A DNA stretch of 47,941 bases from Gemmatimonadota bacterium. GTDB taxonomy: Bacteria > Gemmatimonadota > Gemmatimonadetes > Gemmatimonadales > Gemmatimonadaceae. The stretch is from positions 1 through 47,941 of the forward strand of contig NSHR01000031.1 of assembly GCA_002737115.1 (NCBI GenBank). Reading direction: 5' to 3'. The stretch's first letter is position 1. Each line of letters opens with the position of its first letter. The translations under genes were made by a program, and so were the position numbers. The notes under the pieces were generated by a model, which did not search any database, was not told the DNA's origin, and worked only from the letters and a program-made list of their open reading frames with translations. Shown piece after piece: positions 1 to 9,235 of this stretch.

Positions 1-1
1 G

Positions 2-1312
2 AAAAGCGGCGACTATGTCGTGGTCGACAAAGTCTTCCCGAACTCCCCCGCCGAGGGCGGTGGTGTGCAAGAAGGCGACAAGATCATGATCATCGACACG
101 ACCAATGCGCGGGGATTCAATACGCAGCAGGTCCAGAACAAGCTGCTCGGTCCCATCGACACGCCGGTCAGCGTGACCTTCGGCCGGATCGGCGTTGGCC
201 AGCCCATCAAGATGAGCTTCAAGCGCGCCCAGATCACCGTGCCGGCCGTGCCGTACACCCTGATGATCGACGAGCGCACCGGTTACGTCCCGCTCACGCG
301 CTTCTCCGAGCAGACCACCGCGGACATCGCCAACTCAGTGATGGAGCTGGAGAAGAAGGGTGCCAAGGGCATCGTCATTGATCTCCGCGGCAACCCGGGC
401 GGCATTCTCGACGAGGCCTTCGCCATGTCGAACCTGTTCCTGCCGAAGGGCAAGGAACTGCTGTCCGTGCGCGGCCGCGGCGAATTTCAGAAGTTCGTCG
501 CCGAGCGCGATCCGCTTGCGCCCGACGTGCCACTGGTCGTGCTCGTCGACGGCGGCTCCGCCTCGGCGTCCGAGATCGTCGCCGGCGCGCTGCAGGACTA
601 CGACCGCGCGCTGGTGCTCGGCACCACGTCGTTCGGTAAGGGTCTCGTGCAGTCGGTCTACAATCTCGATGGCGGCTACGCCCTCAAGATCACCACCGGC
701 AAGTGGTATACGCCCTCGGGTCGCTCCATTCAGAAGGAGCGCAAGATCAACGCGGACGGCCAGTTCGCCGAAGTGCTCCCCGACTCCATGGAGACCGACT
801 CGGTGCGGAAGGCGCGCCCCACCTTCAAGTCGGCGAGCGGTCGCACGCTATACGGCGGTGGCGCCATCACGCCCGACGTGATCGTGGCGCCAGACACGCT
901 CTCCGGCGCCGAGCAGGCGTTCCGTCGCGCCATCGCCCCGAGCTTCCAGAAGTACTTCAACGAGATCGCTGTGATTGCCGAGGGGCAGAAGGGCAAGGTG
1001 AAGCCCGACTTCACGGTAAACCCGGCGTGGCGTGAAGCGCTGTACCAGAAGCTCGTCGCCGACACGGTCAAGATCGACAAGGCTGTGTGGGATGGCGGCG
1101 CGCCGGATATCGACCGCGCCATCGAAGATCGCGTGGCCAAGGTCGCCTTCGGCGATACACTGGTTCGTCGCCGCAGCCTGAAGGACGACAACCAGCTGCG
1201 TGCCGCGATCGACCTGCTCAAAAAAGCCGCGACTCAGAAGGACGTCTTCACCGCCGCCGGTAGTGCGCCGGCCGTTACCAAGCCCGGGGTCGCCCGCCGC
1301 GGCGGGAAATAA
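2..1312 (+). CDS. S41 family C-terminal processing peptidase, 5' end cut by window
   Basis: The frame is open from the first bases, so the N-terminus lies outside the window; a GTG at 20 is internal. The visible part begins inside a PDZ domain (NSPAEGGGVQEGDKI), which binds substrate C-termini. The S41 core follows: GNPGG, then GGSASASEI with the serine nucleophile, then FGKGLVQ with the general-base lysine, the Ser/Lys dyad of the Ctp/Tsp family. About 436 residues are visible, including a poorly conserved C-terminal tail rich in charged residues. The family cuts periplasmic or secreted proteins near their C-termini. The exact substrate cannot be told. A hairpin and a lipoprotein gene follow on the same strand. 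Confidence 0.93.
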   Translation, partial: KSGDYVVVDKVFPNSPAEGGGVQEGDKIMIIDTTNARGFNTQQVQNKLLGPIDTPVSVTFGRIGVGQPIKMSFKRAQITVPAVPYTLMIDERTGYVPLTRFSEQTTADIANSVMELEKKGAKGIVIDLRGNPGGILDEAFAMSNLFLPKGKELLSVRGRGEFQKFVAERDPLAPDVPLVVLVDGGSASASEIVAGALQDYDRALVLGTTSFGKGLVQSVYNLDGGYALKITTGKWYTPSGRSIQKERKINADGQFAEVLPDSMETDSVRKARPTFKSASGRTLYGGGAITPDVIVAPDTLSGAEQAFRRAIAPSFQKYFNEIAVIAEGQKGKVKPDFTVNPAWREALYQKLVADTVKIDKAVWDGGAPDIDRAIEDRVAKVAFGDTLVRRRSLKDDNQLRAAIDLLKKAATQKDVFTAAGSAPAVTKPGVARRGGK

Positions 1313-1352
1313 CCGTACAGCCCGCTCACTGTCCGTATCTCTACTGAATTGC

Positions 1353-1389
1353 CGCATGGGCTGAACCTCTCTACGGTTCAGCCCATGCG
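1353..1389 (+). promoter_or_regulatory. 15-bp perfect hairpin overlapping a start codon
   Basis: Positions 1353-1367 and 1375-1389 are perfect reverse complements (core ATGGGCTGAACC / GGTTCAGCCCAT) around a 7-nt loop. The right arm contains the ATG (1385-1387) of the next gene. No T-run follows, so this is not a textbook Rho-independent terminator. It could end the protease transcript by another route, or hide the start codon of the downstream lipoprotein. Confidence 0.7.
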
Positions 1390-2464
1390 TATTTTTGCCC
1401 CACTTCCGGTTCTTGTTGCAGCCGCCAGCCTCGCAGCGGCCTGCACCTCAACGTCGCGCTCCAGCGCGGCCACCAATGCCGCCCCGATGGGCGACGTTAT
1501 CGCCCCCGACAGCGGCGAATCGCACATCGCGAACATCCGTCAGCTCACGAATGGCGGCGAGAACGCCGAAGCGTATTTCAGCGCCGACGGCCAGTGGATC
1601 ACTTTCCAGTCCACGCGCGACGGACGCACCTGCGATCAGCAGTATGTGATGCGCCGCGATGGCTCGGGGCTCACCAAGGTGTCGGTCGGTGGCAAGACCA
1701 CGTGTGGATGGTTCCTGCCGGGCAGCCAGCGCCTCTTCTTCGCCTCCACGCACGCCGCCGATAGCGTGTGTCCGGTGAAGCCGGATCCGTCGCAAGGCTA
1801 CGTGTGGGGCATCGATCCGTTCGACATCTACACCGTCGGCCGCGACGGCAAGGATCTCAAGCGTCTCACCAACTACGGTGTGTATACCGCCGAGGGCGTG
1901 CTGTCTCCCGATGGCACGTCCATCGTGTTTACGTCGCTCAAGGACGGCGACCTCGACATCTACACGATGAACATCGACGGCACCAACGTGAAGCGCCTCA
2001 CCACGACCCCGGGCTACGACGGCGGCCCGTGGTGGTCGCCCGACGGCAAGAAAATTGTCTATCGTGCGTGGCACTACACCGATCCGGCCGAGCTCAAGGC
2101 GTACCAGGATCTGCTCGGCAAGCGCATGATCCGCCCGAATCGCATGGAGCTTTTTGTGATGAACGCCGACGGCTCCAACCAGACGCAGATCACCACGCTC
2201 GGCGGTGCCAACTTCGGCCCCTCGTGGACGCCCGATAGCAAGCGCATCATCTTCTCGTCGAATCACGTCAATCCGCGCAGCCGCAATTTCGACTTGTACC
2301 TGGTGGGACTCGATGGAACCGGCCTCGAGCGGATCACCACCAACGGTGATTTCGACGGCTTCCCGATGTTCAGCCCCGACGGCAAGTCGCTGATCTGGGC
2401 CTCGAATCGACACGATGCGAAGCCGGGCGAAACGAACCTGTTCCTCGCCGACTGGAAGAACTGA
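1385..2464 (+). CDS. TolB-like beta-propeller lipoprotein
   Basis: The 359-residue product starts with a signal peptide ending in the lipobox LAAAC (Cys20), so it should be lipid-anchored. The rest is a series of WD40-like PD40 repeats such as SPDGTSIVFTS and DGDLDIYTMNIDGTNVKRLT, each with the F/Y-SPDG-x-I/W-F-S signature of TolB-type propellers. Such proteins act as periplasmic or surface binding scaffolds; no enzyme domain is attached. An in-frame TTG at 1349 would add 12 residues ahead of the signal peptide, which argues for the ATG at 1385. That ATG sits in the 3' arm of a perfect hairpin. It faces the MarR gene across about 77 bases that hold only a weak 6-bp stem. Confidence 0.88.
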   Translation: MRIFAPLPVLVAAASLAAACTSTSRSSAATNAAPMGDVIAPDSGESHIANIRQLTNGGENAEAYFSADGQWITFQSTRDGRTCDQQYVMRRDGSGLTKVSVGGKTTCGWFLPGSQRLFFASTHAADSVCPVKPDPSQGYVWGIDPFDIYTVGRDGKDLKRLTNYGVYTAEGVLSPDGTSIVFTSLKDGDLDIYTMNIDGTNVKRLTTTPGYDGGPWWSPDGKKIVYRAWHYTDPAELKAYQDLLGKRMIRPNRMELFVMNADGSNQTQITTLGGANFGPSWTPDSKRIIFSSNHVNPRSRNFDLYLVGLDGTGLERITTNGDFDGFPMFSPDGKSLIWASNRHDAKPGETNLFLADWKN

Positions 2465-2541
2465 CCGCCTCGGTCTGTCCTCATCGTTACCGTCGCGCTG
2501 ATGTACGGTCAGCGGCGTTCGGGCGTGTTGTGTATCGGTTG

Positions 2542-3051
2542 CTAGTCGGCGGCGGCGTAGCGGCCGAGCGCACGCATCACGTCGGCGGCGGTGGTCTGCT
2601 CGGCGACGGTCAGCCCTTCCATCACCTGCGTTAACAGAGCCGCGTGCTCGGGAAAAATCCGTGCAACGAGTTCCGTGCCAGCCGGTGTGAGTGCCGCATA
2701 GCGGGCGCGGCGATCGGCCTCGCAGGCGCGACGCTCGACCACGCCTTTCGCAATCAGGCGGTCCACCAGGAACGTGATCCCGCCGCTCGACACGAGAATG
2801 CGGCGCTGCACCTCACCCAACAGCATCGGCCCCCGATGGTAGAGCGCCTCGAGGATCCCGAACTCGGCCAAGGTAAGGCCGTGGCGCGCCACGTCGGCCG
2901 ACGCATGGGCCGCAATCGCCGCATGGGCGCGCGACATGATGACCCACAGCCGAAGGGCGGCCGAGGACGCGTCATCAAGGCGCGGCTCGTGCGCTTCAGG
3001 GTTGGGAGGCGTTCCCGAAGCGACAGAATCAGGACGCGTACTGGTTGCCAT
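2542..3051 (-). CDS. MarR family winged-helix transcriptional regulator
   Basis: The 169-residue protein has the MarR layout: an N-terminal dimerisation helix, a winged helix with LAEFGILEALYHRGPMLLGEVQ and a recognition segment SSGGITFLVDRLIAKGVVER, then the wing RRARYAALTPAGTELV and a C-terminal helix. These are usually ligand-responsive repressors of stress or efflux genes. The ATG at 3051 was chosen because GGAGAGG lies just upstream; a longer frame to 3087 adds 12 unlikely residues. It is divergent from the YhaM-type gene with 85 bases between them, so that shared region is the natural place for its operator, though no clear palindrome was recognised there. Confidence 0.9.
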   Translation of the reverse strand: MATSTRPDSVASGTPPNPEAHEPRLDDASSAALRLWVIMSRAHAAIAAHASADVARHGLTLAEFGILEALYHRGPMLLGEVQRRILVSSGGITFLVDRLIAKGVVERRACEADRRARYAALTPAGTELVARIFPEHAALLTQVMEGLTVAEQTTAADVMRALGRYAAAD

Positions 3052-3136
3052 GTCGTAAAGCCTCTCCAACCCGGGCGCGGGGCGCAAGGGCGCCTGCTCA
3101 CCTTCCCTCCGTCACACGGGTGCACGAGCTTTCGGC

Positions 3137-4135
3137 ATGTCGAAATTTGATTTGCGTACCGCCGCCGTGGGCGACCGGGTACAACATGAATTCCTCGTGC
3201 GTGACCGCGCCGAGAAGATGACTAAGGCCGGGATGCCGTTCGTGGTGCTCACGCTCGCCAACAGCTCCGGCAGCATCGAGACAGCGCCGATTTGGTCGGA
3301 GAAGCTGGATTGGTGCCTCGGGGCCGACCGCGGCAAAGTCGTGCAGGTCATCGGTGACATCGGCACGTTTGGTGACAAGGGTGCCGGGAAACGGCAGCTG
3401 ACCCTGTCGGCGCCACTGCGGGTGCTTCCGGCGGACCAATTCGATCCCACCGACTTCCTTCCCCGAATCGACGTGGAAACGGAGCGCGTCTGGGACGCCT
3501 TTGACGATCTCCGCGCCAAGATCACGTCGCCGACGGTGAAGGCGGCGGTGGATTTGTTTTTTGCGGACGACGAATTCCGCGTGCGTTTCGAGCGCACCCC
3601 GGGCGCGGTGAACGGGCACCACTCGCAGCTGGGCGGGCTGCTGTTGCATGTGTTCGAGGTAACGAAGATCGCCAAGACGATTGCCACGACCGTGCGGAAG
3701 GCGAACGCCGACCTGGCGGTCGCTGGCGCGATGTTACATGACATCGGTAAAGTCGAAGCCTATTCCACCTCCCCTGAGGGCTTCGCGCACACGCCCACGG
3801 GCATGCTGCTCGGCCACGTGACCCTCGGCGCGCTGATGTTCGATCGGAAGCTCCGGGACTCGGGCTTGGCCCTCTCTGTCGCGCAGCGCGATGAGCTGCT
3901 GCATTTCATCCTGTCGCACCACGGGGCGCTCGAGTTCGGTAGCCCGGTGCAGCCGATGACCGTGGAGGCTGAGATCGTCCACTGGGCCGACGAGGCGTCG
4001 GCGAAGGCGACGGACATGGTGGACGAATTGGCCGATCCGGAGCTGTTCCCTCCTGGCTCTGATATCGAAGTCTCCGCCAAGCGGTCGTGGCGTCTCGGCC
4101 GGAAATTGTGGCGCCGGCCGGCCCCGTGGGACTAA
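3137..4135 (+). CDS. yhaM: YhaM-type 3'-5' exoribonuclease (OB fold + HD domain)
   Basis: This 332-residue protein matches the plan of YhaM/CBF1: an N-terminal OB-fold nucleic-acid-binding region (about 10-100) and an HD phosphohydrolase domain (about 155-310). Metal-binding motifs are visible: GHHSQLGGLLLH (about 160-171), AMLHDIGK with the HD pair at 201-202, and SHHG near 255. The family trims RNA or single-stranded DNA from the 3' end. The basic C-terminal tail (KRSWRLGRKLWRR) could help bind nucleic acid. No clear Shine-Dalgarno precedes the ATG. The gene is divergent from a MarR regulator. A general HD hydrolase of other function is possible but the two-domain layout makes it less likely. 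Confidence 0.85.
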   Translation: MSKFDLRTAAVGDRVQHEFLVRDRAEKMTKAGMPFVVLTLANSSGSIETAPIWSEKLDWCLGADRGKVVQVIGDIGTFGDKGAGKRQLTLSAPLRVLPADQFDPTDFLPRIDVETERVWDAFDDLRAKITSPTVKAAVDLFFADDEFRVRFERTPGAVNGHHSQLGGLLLHVFEVTKIAKTIATTVRKANADLAVAGAMLHDIGKVEAYSTSPEGFAHTPTGMLLGHVTLGALMFDRKLRDSGLALSVAQRDELLHFILSHHGALEFGSPVQPMTVEAEIVHWADEASAKATDMVDELADPELFPPGSDIEVSAKRSWRLGRKLWRRPAPWD

Positions 4136-4322
4136 ACAGCATCGTCCGACTCGTGCGGTTGTCGCCGTGCATTCCGACGACCAATCCGTCTTATCGCCGG
4201 TAGCCCGTTGATCGTGCACATGAAGTTTTGGCGTCGACGGTGCCAGAGCTCGCAAGGGTGTTTTACATTTTTCTTCGTCGGCCGCTGGATCATGGCCGGC
4301 GCACTTTGCGCGAGGAGGCGAG

Positions 4323-4532
4323 ATGCGTAAGCCACGACCGAACACCTACAACCCAGCGCAGGCGCTGCACCTCATTGCGGCCGACCGTACTGGACTTCCT
4401 CTTAGCTGTCCGTCTTGCGAGGGTCACATTGAACGTGATCCTGTGTTGCATCCACCGGCCCAGAATTCGCACGTCACGCTGACCTGTGCGAGTTGTGGTC
4501 GACTCGCCCGCTACATCTTCGGTGTGAACTGA
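4323..4532 (+). CDS. Small zinc-ribbon-like protein
   Basis: A 69-residue protein with two CxxC pairs, CPSC and CASC, spaced about 30 residues apart, which would form a four-cysteine zinc ribbon. The start is well supported: AGGAGG lies a few bases before the ATG. No known catalytic domain is visible and the family was not recognised. It is transcribed toward a YggX-like gene and ends just before a strong terminator. Such small ribbon proteins may bind nucleic acid or a protein partner, but the role here is unknown. Confidence 0.7.
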   Translation: MRKPRPNTYNPAQALHLIAADRTGLPLSCPSCEGHIERDPVLHPPAQNSHVTLTCASCGRLARYIFGVN

Positions 4533-4553
4533 TATTCGCGCTGTGGTTCTGAG

Positions 4554-4590
4554 AACGCCCCGCTCCGGAGACATCCGGGCGGGGCGTTTC
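4554..4590. terminator. Strong bidirectional Rho-independent terminator
   Basis: AACGCCCCGC (4554-4563) pairs with GCGGGGCGTT (4579-4588); an inner CCGG/CCGG pair can close the loop further. It lies between two convergent genes, the zinc-ribbon gene ending at 4532 and the YggX-like gene ending at 4624, and the symmetric AA...TT ends suit termination in both directions. Confidence 0.85.
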
Positions 4591-4623
4591 GTTGGCGTGG
4601 TGCGAAATTTTCACCACACGATC

Positions 4624-4902
4624 TCACCAGTTGATCGTGCCCTGCTTGGTGGTGTCGACGTCTTCGGCATCACCTTTCTTGAACAGAAAGGCATCCATGT
4701 TGCGCGTGAGGTACGTGCGCGCCTGCGGATCCATCACGTTGAGTCCGTAATGATTGATCAGCATGGTCTGCTGCTTCAACCACTGTCCCCAGCAATCCTT
4801 GCAGATTTCACCCAGGATTCTGGCGCCGACGGCGCCGGGAAACGGCGGACGTTCGAAACCCTCTCTGGTCTGACTACAGCGCGAGCAGGTTACATCAGCC
4901 AT
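4624..4902 (-). CDS. yggX: YggX-like Fe(2+)-trafficking / oxidative damage protection protein with added cysteines
   Basis: Residues from about 18 onward match YggX closely in pattern: PPFPGAVGARI, WGQWLKQQTMLINHYGLN, and ARTYLTRNMDAFLF. YggX in enterobacteria protects Fe-S proteins and handles labile iron. The start ATG at 4902 has GGAG about 10 bases upstream; a longer frame to 4986 looks non-coding. An odd point is the two CxxC pairs: CSRC at the N-terminus and CKDC before the conserved tryptophan. Together they could bind a metal, which classical YggX does not do this way. The product has 92 residues, the usual family size. The 257 bases upstream contain no gene that I can support. Confidence 0.85.
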   Translation of the reverse strand: MADVTCSRCSQTREGFERPPFPGAVGARILGEICKDCWGQWLKQQTMLINHYGLNVMDPQARTYLTRNMDAFLFKKGDAEDVDTTKQGTINW

Positions 4903-5159
4903 GCGTTTACTCCGTGTAGTTCTTCGCCCGCGATAAGCCGACCAATCGGGGAGATGTCTTGTCGCTTGTTGTGCGCGTCGTGACACGTGCCGAAGGCACG
5001 GACAGAAGGGGAAAGCTAGCCCGGCGCGCTAAGCGCGCCAGCCTGTGCGATCCCATCCATTGGTCGGGGAAGGGTAGAGCCACCGGTCTCGGAATCACAT
5101 CGCCGACTTTGCTTTCGGCATGGGCCGAGATCACACGGATCGTCTTCCGGCCGAGTATC

Positions 5160-6839
5160 TCACGCCTCGTGTAACCAGGCGGGGGGAGATGTGGGGGCAC
5201 GCCCGGTCCGTGCCGTTTCCACGCACTCGGCCAACGAGCCAAACCGCACCATGCGCCCCGACAGGCCAGGTGCATAGTGGGCGTACTTGCCGGAATTGGT
5301 CATCATGTTGCGGGCCGTCGGGGGCATCAGCGGTTCGGTGATCGAACACCAACAGATGTCGGGGAACAGCTGCGCGCCAAATGCCTCGAGCCGCGCCAAC
5401 GTACCCTCGGCGCGGGCACGGGCCAGCACGTCTTGCCCCACGGTGATGATGACGTCGGTGCCGGCCGTCCGGTGGCCGACGGCCAGCTCGGCCACTGCGC
5501 GACATTCGGTCAGCGAGAAATGCGGGCTGCCAAAGGCGACCAGATCAATCTGCGGCGGCCCCAGGTTGAGTTCAGCCCACACGCGCGCCAGGTCGGCGCG
5601 GGTGACAGTGACATGGTCGGCGGGTTCCGGAAAGTCCGCTGCCTCGGGCGTGTGGCCCGCGACATGGAGCATCGGCGCGGCCGAGGTGGTGCCAAAGGCG
5701 GCGCACATCGCCTTGAGGTCATCGCGCGAAGGACGGGTCGCCTCCAGTCCGGTCAACAGGGGGATACGGTCCGGTGCCAGCTGGCCGGCGAGATAGCCCA
5801 GCATTGGCCACAGGGCGTCATCATGCCCCAGCGGCAGGTCGATATGAAGCCGGCGGCGGGCGGCGCGGTTGGCGGGTACATAGACGCCGGACAGCGGTGC
5901 GCGCCCGGTCATGGCGATGAAAAGATCGAGATAATCGGGGTGTTTCACCGTGCGCGCCGCTAGCACGGTATTGGCAAAGATCACCGCGTTCGATTCCGAC
6001 CAGCCGATATTCTCGCCCGCCTCTGGCGCGGTCTCCAGCAGGTAGGGCGCGCAGGTAAACGTGGGGCGTGCGCCCATCTTCACATACGCATCGGCTAAGC
6101 GGGCGGCGCGCAGGCCAAAGCTTGGCGGCACCCCTTGCGTGCGCCAATTGCCGTGATCGACCGAGATGGCATTCATGGTGGTGGGGATACAGACGCGCCC
6201 GCCCATTTCGGCCATCGTTTCGGCGAAGCGCAGGTTGGCCGTGTTGGCCAAGATGCAGCCATCGATGTGGCCTTGGGTGACATCGACCAGGGCCGTGGCG
6301 CCCTGCAGCGCGGCCATGGCGCAGATCACCTCCATCGCGATGCGCCGGGCCGGACCATCAGCGCCATCCAGCATGGCGCGATCCTGTGCCGACAGGGTGA
6401 GCGCGGCCGTCGCCGGAGGTTCCAGGGTCAGGGCGACCCCGTCGACGATCAGGGCACCCTCGGTTAACTCGGCGCTGTGTGCCGCCATCACCGTCGCAAA
6501 CGCCTCGGCCTCCATCCGCACCACCGGTACCGGTCGGTCAAACATCCGACCGGCAATCATCGCACCAAGGGTGACCACATCCTCGGCCTCGCGGAACACG
6601 AATGCCGCCGGCGCGATACCATTCAGGGCTAGATCCAGCATGACACCGCTGCCGCTGCACGATCCGCGCGTGGTCGGCATCACCAGCACCTTTCCCGCCA
6701 GCGATTGCCCGCAGAGGGGGTGATGCACGTCGATCACGATGCCGGTGAGCGGATCAACGCCGCCCCAAAAGCTGAGACCGTCTTCGCAGGCCAGCACCGT
6801 GCCAATGGCGCAGCCGGCGATGATCGATTGGCCGGTCAT
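5160..6839 (-). CDS. acnX: Aconitase X, fused type (cis-3-hydroxy-L-proline dehydratase-like)
   Basis: The 559-residue protein joins the two AcnX parts in one chain. The small swivel domain (DUF126) is N-terminal, with [12 protein letters not shown] near residues 54-66. The large DUF521 domain follows, with [58 protein letters not shown] and [11 protein letters not shown], which include the expected Fe-S cysteines. Fused bacterial AcnX proteins dehydrate cis-3-hydroxy-L-proline to a pyrroline carboxylate. No proline racemase, ketimine reductase or transporter gene is adjacent, so the pathway is not shown locally. A 12-codon frame just upstream ends in an ATGA overlap with this ATG; GAGG also lies near it. 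The isolated position suggests transfer or a scattered pathway. Confidence 0.9.
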   Translation of the reverse strand: MTGQSIIAGCAIGTVLACEDGLSFWGGVDPLTGIVIDVHHPLCGQSLAGKVLVMPTTRGSCSGSGVMLDLALNGIAPAAFVFREAEDVVTLGAMIAGRMFDRPVPVVRMEAEAFATVMAAHSAELTEGALIVDGVALTLEPPATAALTLSAQDRAMLDGADGPARRIAMEVICAMAALQGATALVDVTQGHIDGCILANTANLRFAETMAEMGGRVCIPTTMNAISVDHGNWRTQGVPPSFGLRAARLADAYVKMGARPTFTCAPYLLETAPEAGENIGWSESNAVIFANTVLAARTVKHPDYLDLFIAMTGRAPLSGVYVPANRAARRRLHIDLPLGHDDALWPMLGYLAGQLAPDRIPLLTGLEATRPSRDDLKAMCAAFGTTSAAPMLHVAGHTPEAADFPEPADHVTVTRADLARVWAELNLGPPQIDLVAFGSPHFSLTECRAVAELAVGHRTAGTDVIITVGQDVLARARAEGTLARLEAFGAQLFPDICWCSITEPLMPPTARNMMTNSGKYAHYAPGLSGRMVRFGSLAECVETARTGRAPTSPPAWLHEA

Positions 6840-7105
6840 CGGGCGTGCCTCGCGACAACCTTCTCTGCGTTCATCGTGGGCGGCTCGTGATAGCGGACAT
6901 TGGACAAGACCTCTCGTGTCTGGTGGTGTGGTGGGGCGTTGAAGAACCGATCAGACGTCAACCAGCATATAGGCATGGGACATCGCTCGAACGCAAGCAA
7001 TGGGCATGCGCGGCAGGTCCGGCCAACTTTACAGACCGGACCGTCGACAGCACGCTCGCGCGCACCATTCCCGCTACATTGCCCGTCGTCTATGAAACGC
7101 CTGAC

Positions 7106-9235
7106 GTGACCTCGAACCCACGGCGGTCCACGCCGCCGATGTTGGCGGCATTAGCCGTTGCGCTGATCGCCTTCGCCGTGCCGGCGCCGGTGGCGGAGGC
7201 CCAGGCTCAGGGGCAAACGCCGTTGGCGGCACCGGCCCGTGGCAATCAGACGTGGCGGGATGCGCTGGCCGATTCGCTGGTGCGTCGCGCGATCGATCGG
7301 CGCAGCGTGCAACTGGCCGACAGCACGCTGCTGAGCTACACCGCCAGTGCGCACGGCTTCCTGGCGTTTCTGGCGCAGCTGGGCGAAGGCGTGATCATTC
7401 CGCCCAAGGTGGTGCAGAGCGAAGAGCTGCAGCTGTCGATCGCCTGGTGGCAACCGGGGCGTAGTGCGCAGCGACTGGTGGGTCGCCGGGATACCACGTT
7501 GCTGCCGGCCGACGTGGGCTACTATCGCGATCGGTACAGCGTGGTGCTCGACAATCTTCCCGATCGTATCCGACTCGGCGACGGCCAGGACGTGCGCGAC
7601 GTCCCACACCCGCTGGCCGCGCTGGCCCCGCGCATCTACGAGTACGCGATGGGTGCGGTGCTGCGCATTCGTATTCCCGGTCGCGAGATCGTGGTGGACG
7701 AAGTGAAGTTCCGGCCGCGTAACGCCGCGTTGCCGGCGGCCGTCGGATCGGTCTATCTCGATCGCGAAACAGGTGCCGTGGTGCGGTTGTCGATGACGTT
7801 TACACGCGCCGCGATCATCGACAAGCGCATCGAGACGCTGGTGGTGACGCTCGAGAACGGACTGGTGCGCGAGCGATACTGGCTGCCGCGCCGGCAAGAA
7901 GTGGAAGTGTCGCGCGGCAGTACGTGGTTCGACATTCCGGCGCGCGGCATCGTGCGCGGGCGTTGGGAAATCTCGGGGTACACCGTGAACGAGCGCATTG
8001 CGCCGAGCACGATGCTGTTGCCGCGATGGAGTGCCGCACCGCGCGATTCGGCCAATGCGTATCCGTTCACGGGGCGCGTGATTGATGCGTTGCCCCCGGA
8101 GATCCAGATCGCCAGCAGTGAAGAGGTGGTGCGTGCCCGCGTGCAGGCGGAGGCGGCCATTCGCAGTTCGATGTTGTCGCGGCCCGCGACGGCGTCGGTG
8201 ACGGGTCGCGGCATCAGTGATCTGGCGCGCTTCTCTCGCACGGAAGGTCTCGCGATCGGCATGGGCGCGTCGCATCGCAGCAGCATCGGTGTGCAGGTGG
8301 GTGGTCGCGTGCGCTACGGGTTTGCCGATGCGCAGCTCAAGGGGCAGCTGGCGATCGGTCCGGTGCCGGCGTTCGGACGCACGCCACTCATTCAGCTGTT
8401 CGCCGAGCGCGATTACCGCGATCTGGCGTTTGCCGAGCGCGCTGGCGTGACGAACTCGATGGCGGCGGCGCTGTTCGGCAGCGACTACAGCACGCAGGTA
8501 GACACGCGCGCGATTGGCCTACTCTGGCGTCGCAGGCCCACGAGTGCGTTCACGTGGCGATTGGCGTACGAGCGCGATCGACCACTGTCGGTGCAGGCGT
8601 CACCATTATCCGGTCGATTTGCGTCGGCGCTGGCCGCCTGGGAGATCGAAGGCGTGCGCGCCGACGTGCAGGGTACGGGCGGTTGGGTCGGGACCGACGC
8701 ACGCGCGGCGCGCGGGGCTTGGTCGCTGCAGCTGAGCGCCGGTTCGTATGAGCGCAACGAGACGCTGGTGGCCCGCGCGCAGGGGCTGGTGCAGATCACG
8801 AAGCCGTTGGGCGGCGATCGCGCGCTGTTTCTGCAGACCTTCGCCGGCGTGGCCGGTGGGCGCGATCTGCCGCCGCAGTGGCTGATTTTCGCGGGCGGCC
8901 CGTGGTCGGCGCCGGGCTATGACTTCCATGCGTTCGCCTCGCGTGCGATGCTGTCGCAACGCCTCGAGTTCCGGCAGCCGATTCCGGCGCCGTCGATTCC
9001 GCTCAAGCGATGGGGGAAGTCTCCGCCGCATGTCACGCTGGCGCCGTTCGTGCAACTGTTGGCCACCGCCAGCGGCACGCCCGATCGCCCCACCACCGCG
9101 GCGTTGCGTCCTTCAGCCGGCATGGGCGTGCTCTTTTTCTACGATCTCGTGCGGGCCGATGTATCGCGCGGTGTGCGCGACGGACAGTGGCGCTTCGCCA
9201 TCGACATCGATCGCGGCTTCTGGGGGATTCTCTGA
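7106..9235 (+). CDS. Exported outer-membrane beta-barrel protein (BamA/DUF5686-like)
   Basis: From a GTG at 7106 the product has about 709 residues, with an arginine-rich N-region and a hydrophobic signal segment ending in AEA-QA. ATG 7139 would also work but loses the basic N-region; the frame continues upstream to 6845 without looking like protein. The first half is a periplasmic region; the second half shows alternating beta-strand patterns and the segment GGPWSAPGYDFHAF...LSQRLEFRQPI, which resembles the GY...E-x-R-x-P pattern of BamA/D15 barrels. Export or assembly of surface material is a reasonable guess only. It is translationally overlapped by the methyltransferase gene. The 266 bases before it, shared with the divergent acnX, hold a TACATT hexamer near 7075 but no other feature. 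Confidence 0.75.
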   Translation: MTSNPRRSTPPMLAALAVALIAFAVPAPVAEAQAQGQTPLAAPARGNQTWRDALADSLVRRAIDRRSVQLADSTLLSYTASAHGFLAFLAQLGEGVIIPPKVVQSEELQLSIAWWQPGRSAQRLVGRRDTTLLPADVGYYRDRYSVVLDNLPDRIRLGDGQDVRDVPHPLAALAPRIYEYAMGAVLRIRIPGREIVVDEVKFRPRNAALPAAVGSVYLDRETGAVVRLSMTFTRAAIIDKRIETLVVTLENGLVRERYWLPRRQEVEVSRGSTWFDIPARGIVRGRWEISGYTVNERIAPSTMLLPRWSAAPRDSANAYPFTGRVIDALPPEIQIASSEEVVRARVQAEAAIRSSMLSRPATASVTGRGISDLARFSRTEGLAIGMGASHRSSIGVQVGGRVRYGFADAQLKGQLAIGPVPAFGRTPLIQLFAERDYRDLAFAERAGVTNSMAAALFGSDYSTQVDTRAIGLLWRRRPTSAFTWRLAYERDRPLSVQASPLSGRFASALAAWEIEGVRADVQGTGGWVGTDARAARGAWSLQLSAGSYERNETLVARAQGLVQITKPLGGDRALFLQTFAGVAGGRDLPPQWLIFAGGPWSAPGYDFHAFASRAMLSQRLEFRQPIPAPSIPLKRWGKSPPHVTLAPFVQLLATASGTPDRPTTAALRPSAGMGVLFFYDLVRADVSRGVRDGQWRFAIDIDRGFWGIL

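Noticed and set aside
2465-2541. Terminator between the TolB-like and MarR genes
   Set aside because: Only a 6-bp stem (CGCTGA/TCAGCG) and no T-run were found.
6838-6873. 12-codon minus-strand frame ending in ATGA at the acnX start
   Set aside because: It could be a leader or the remnant of a gene end, but 12 codons in GC-rich DNA are easily random.
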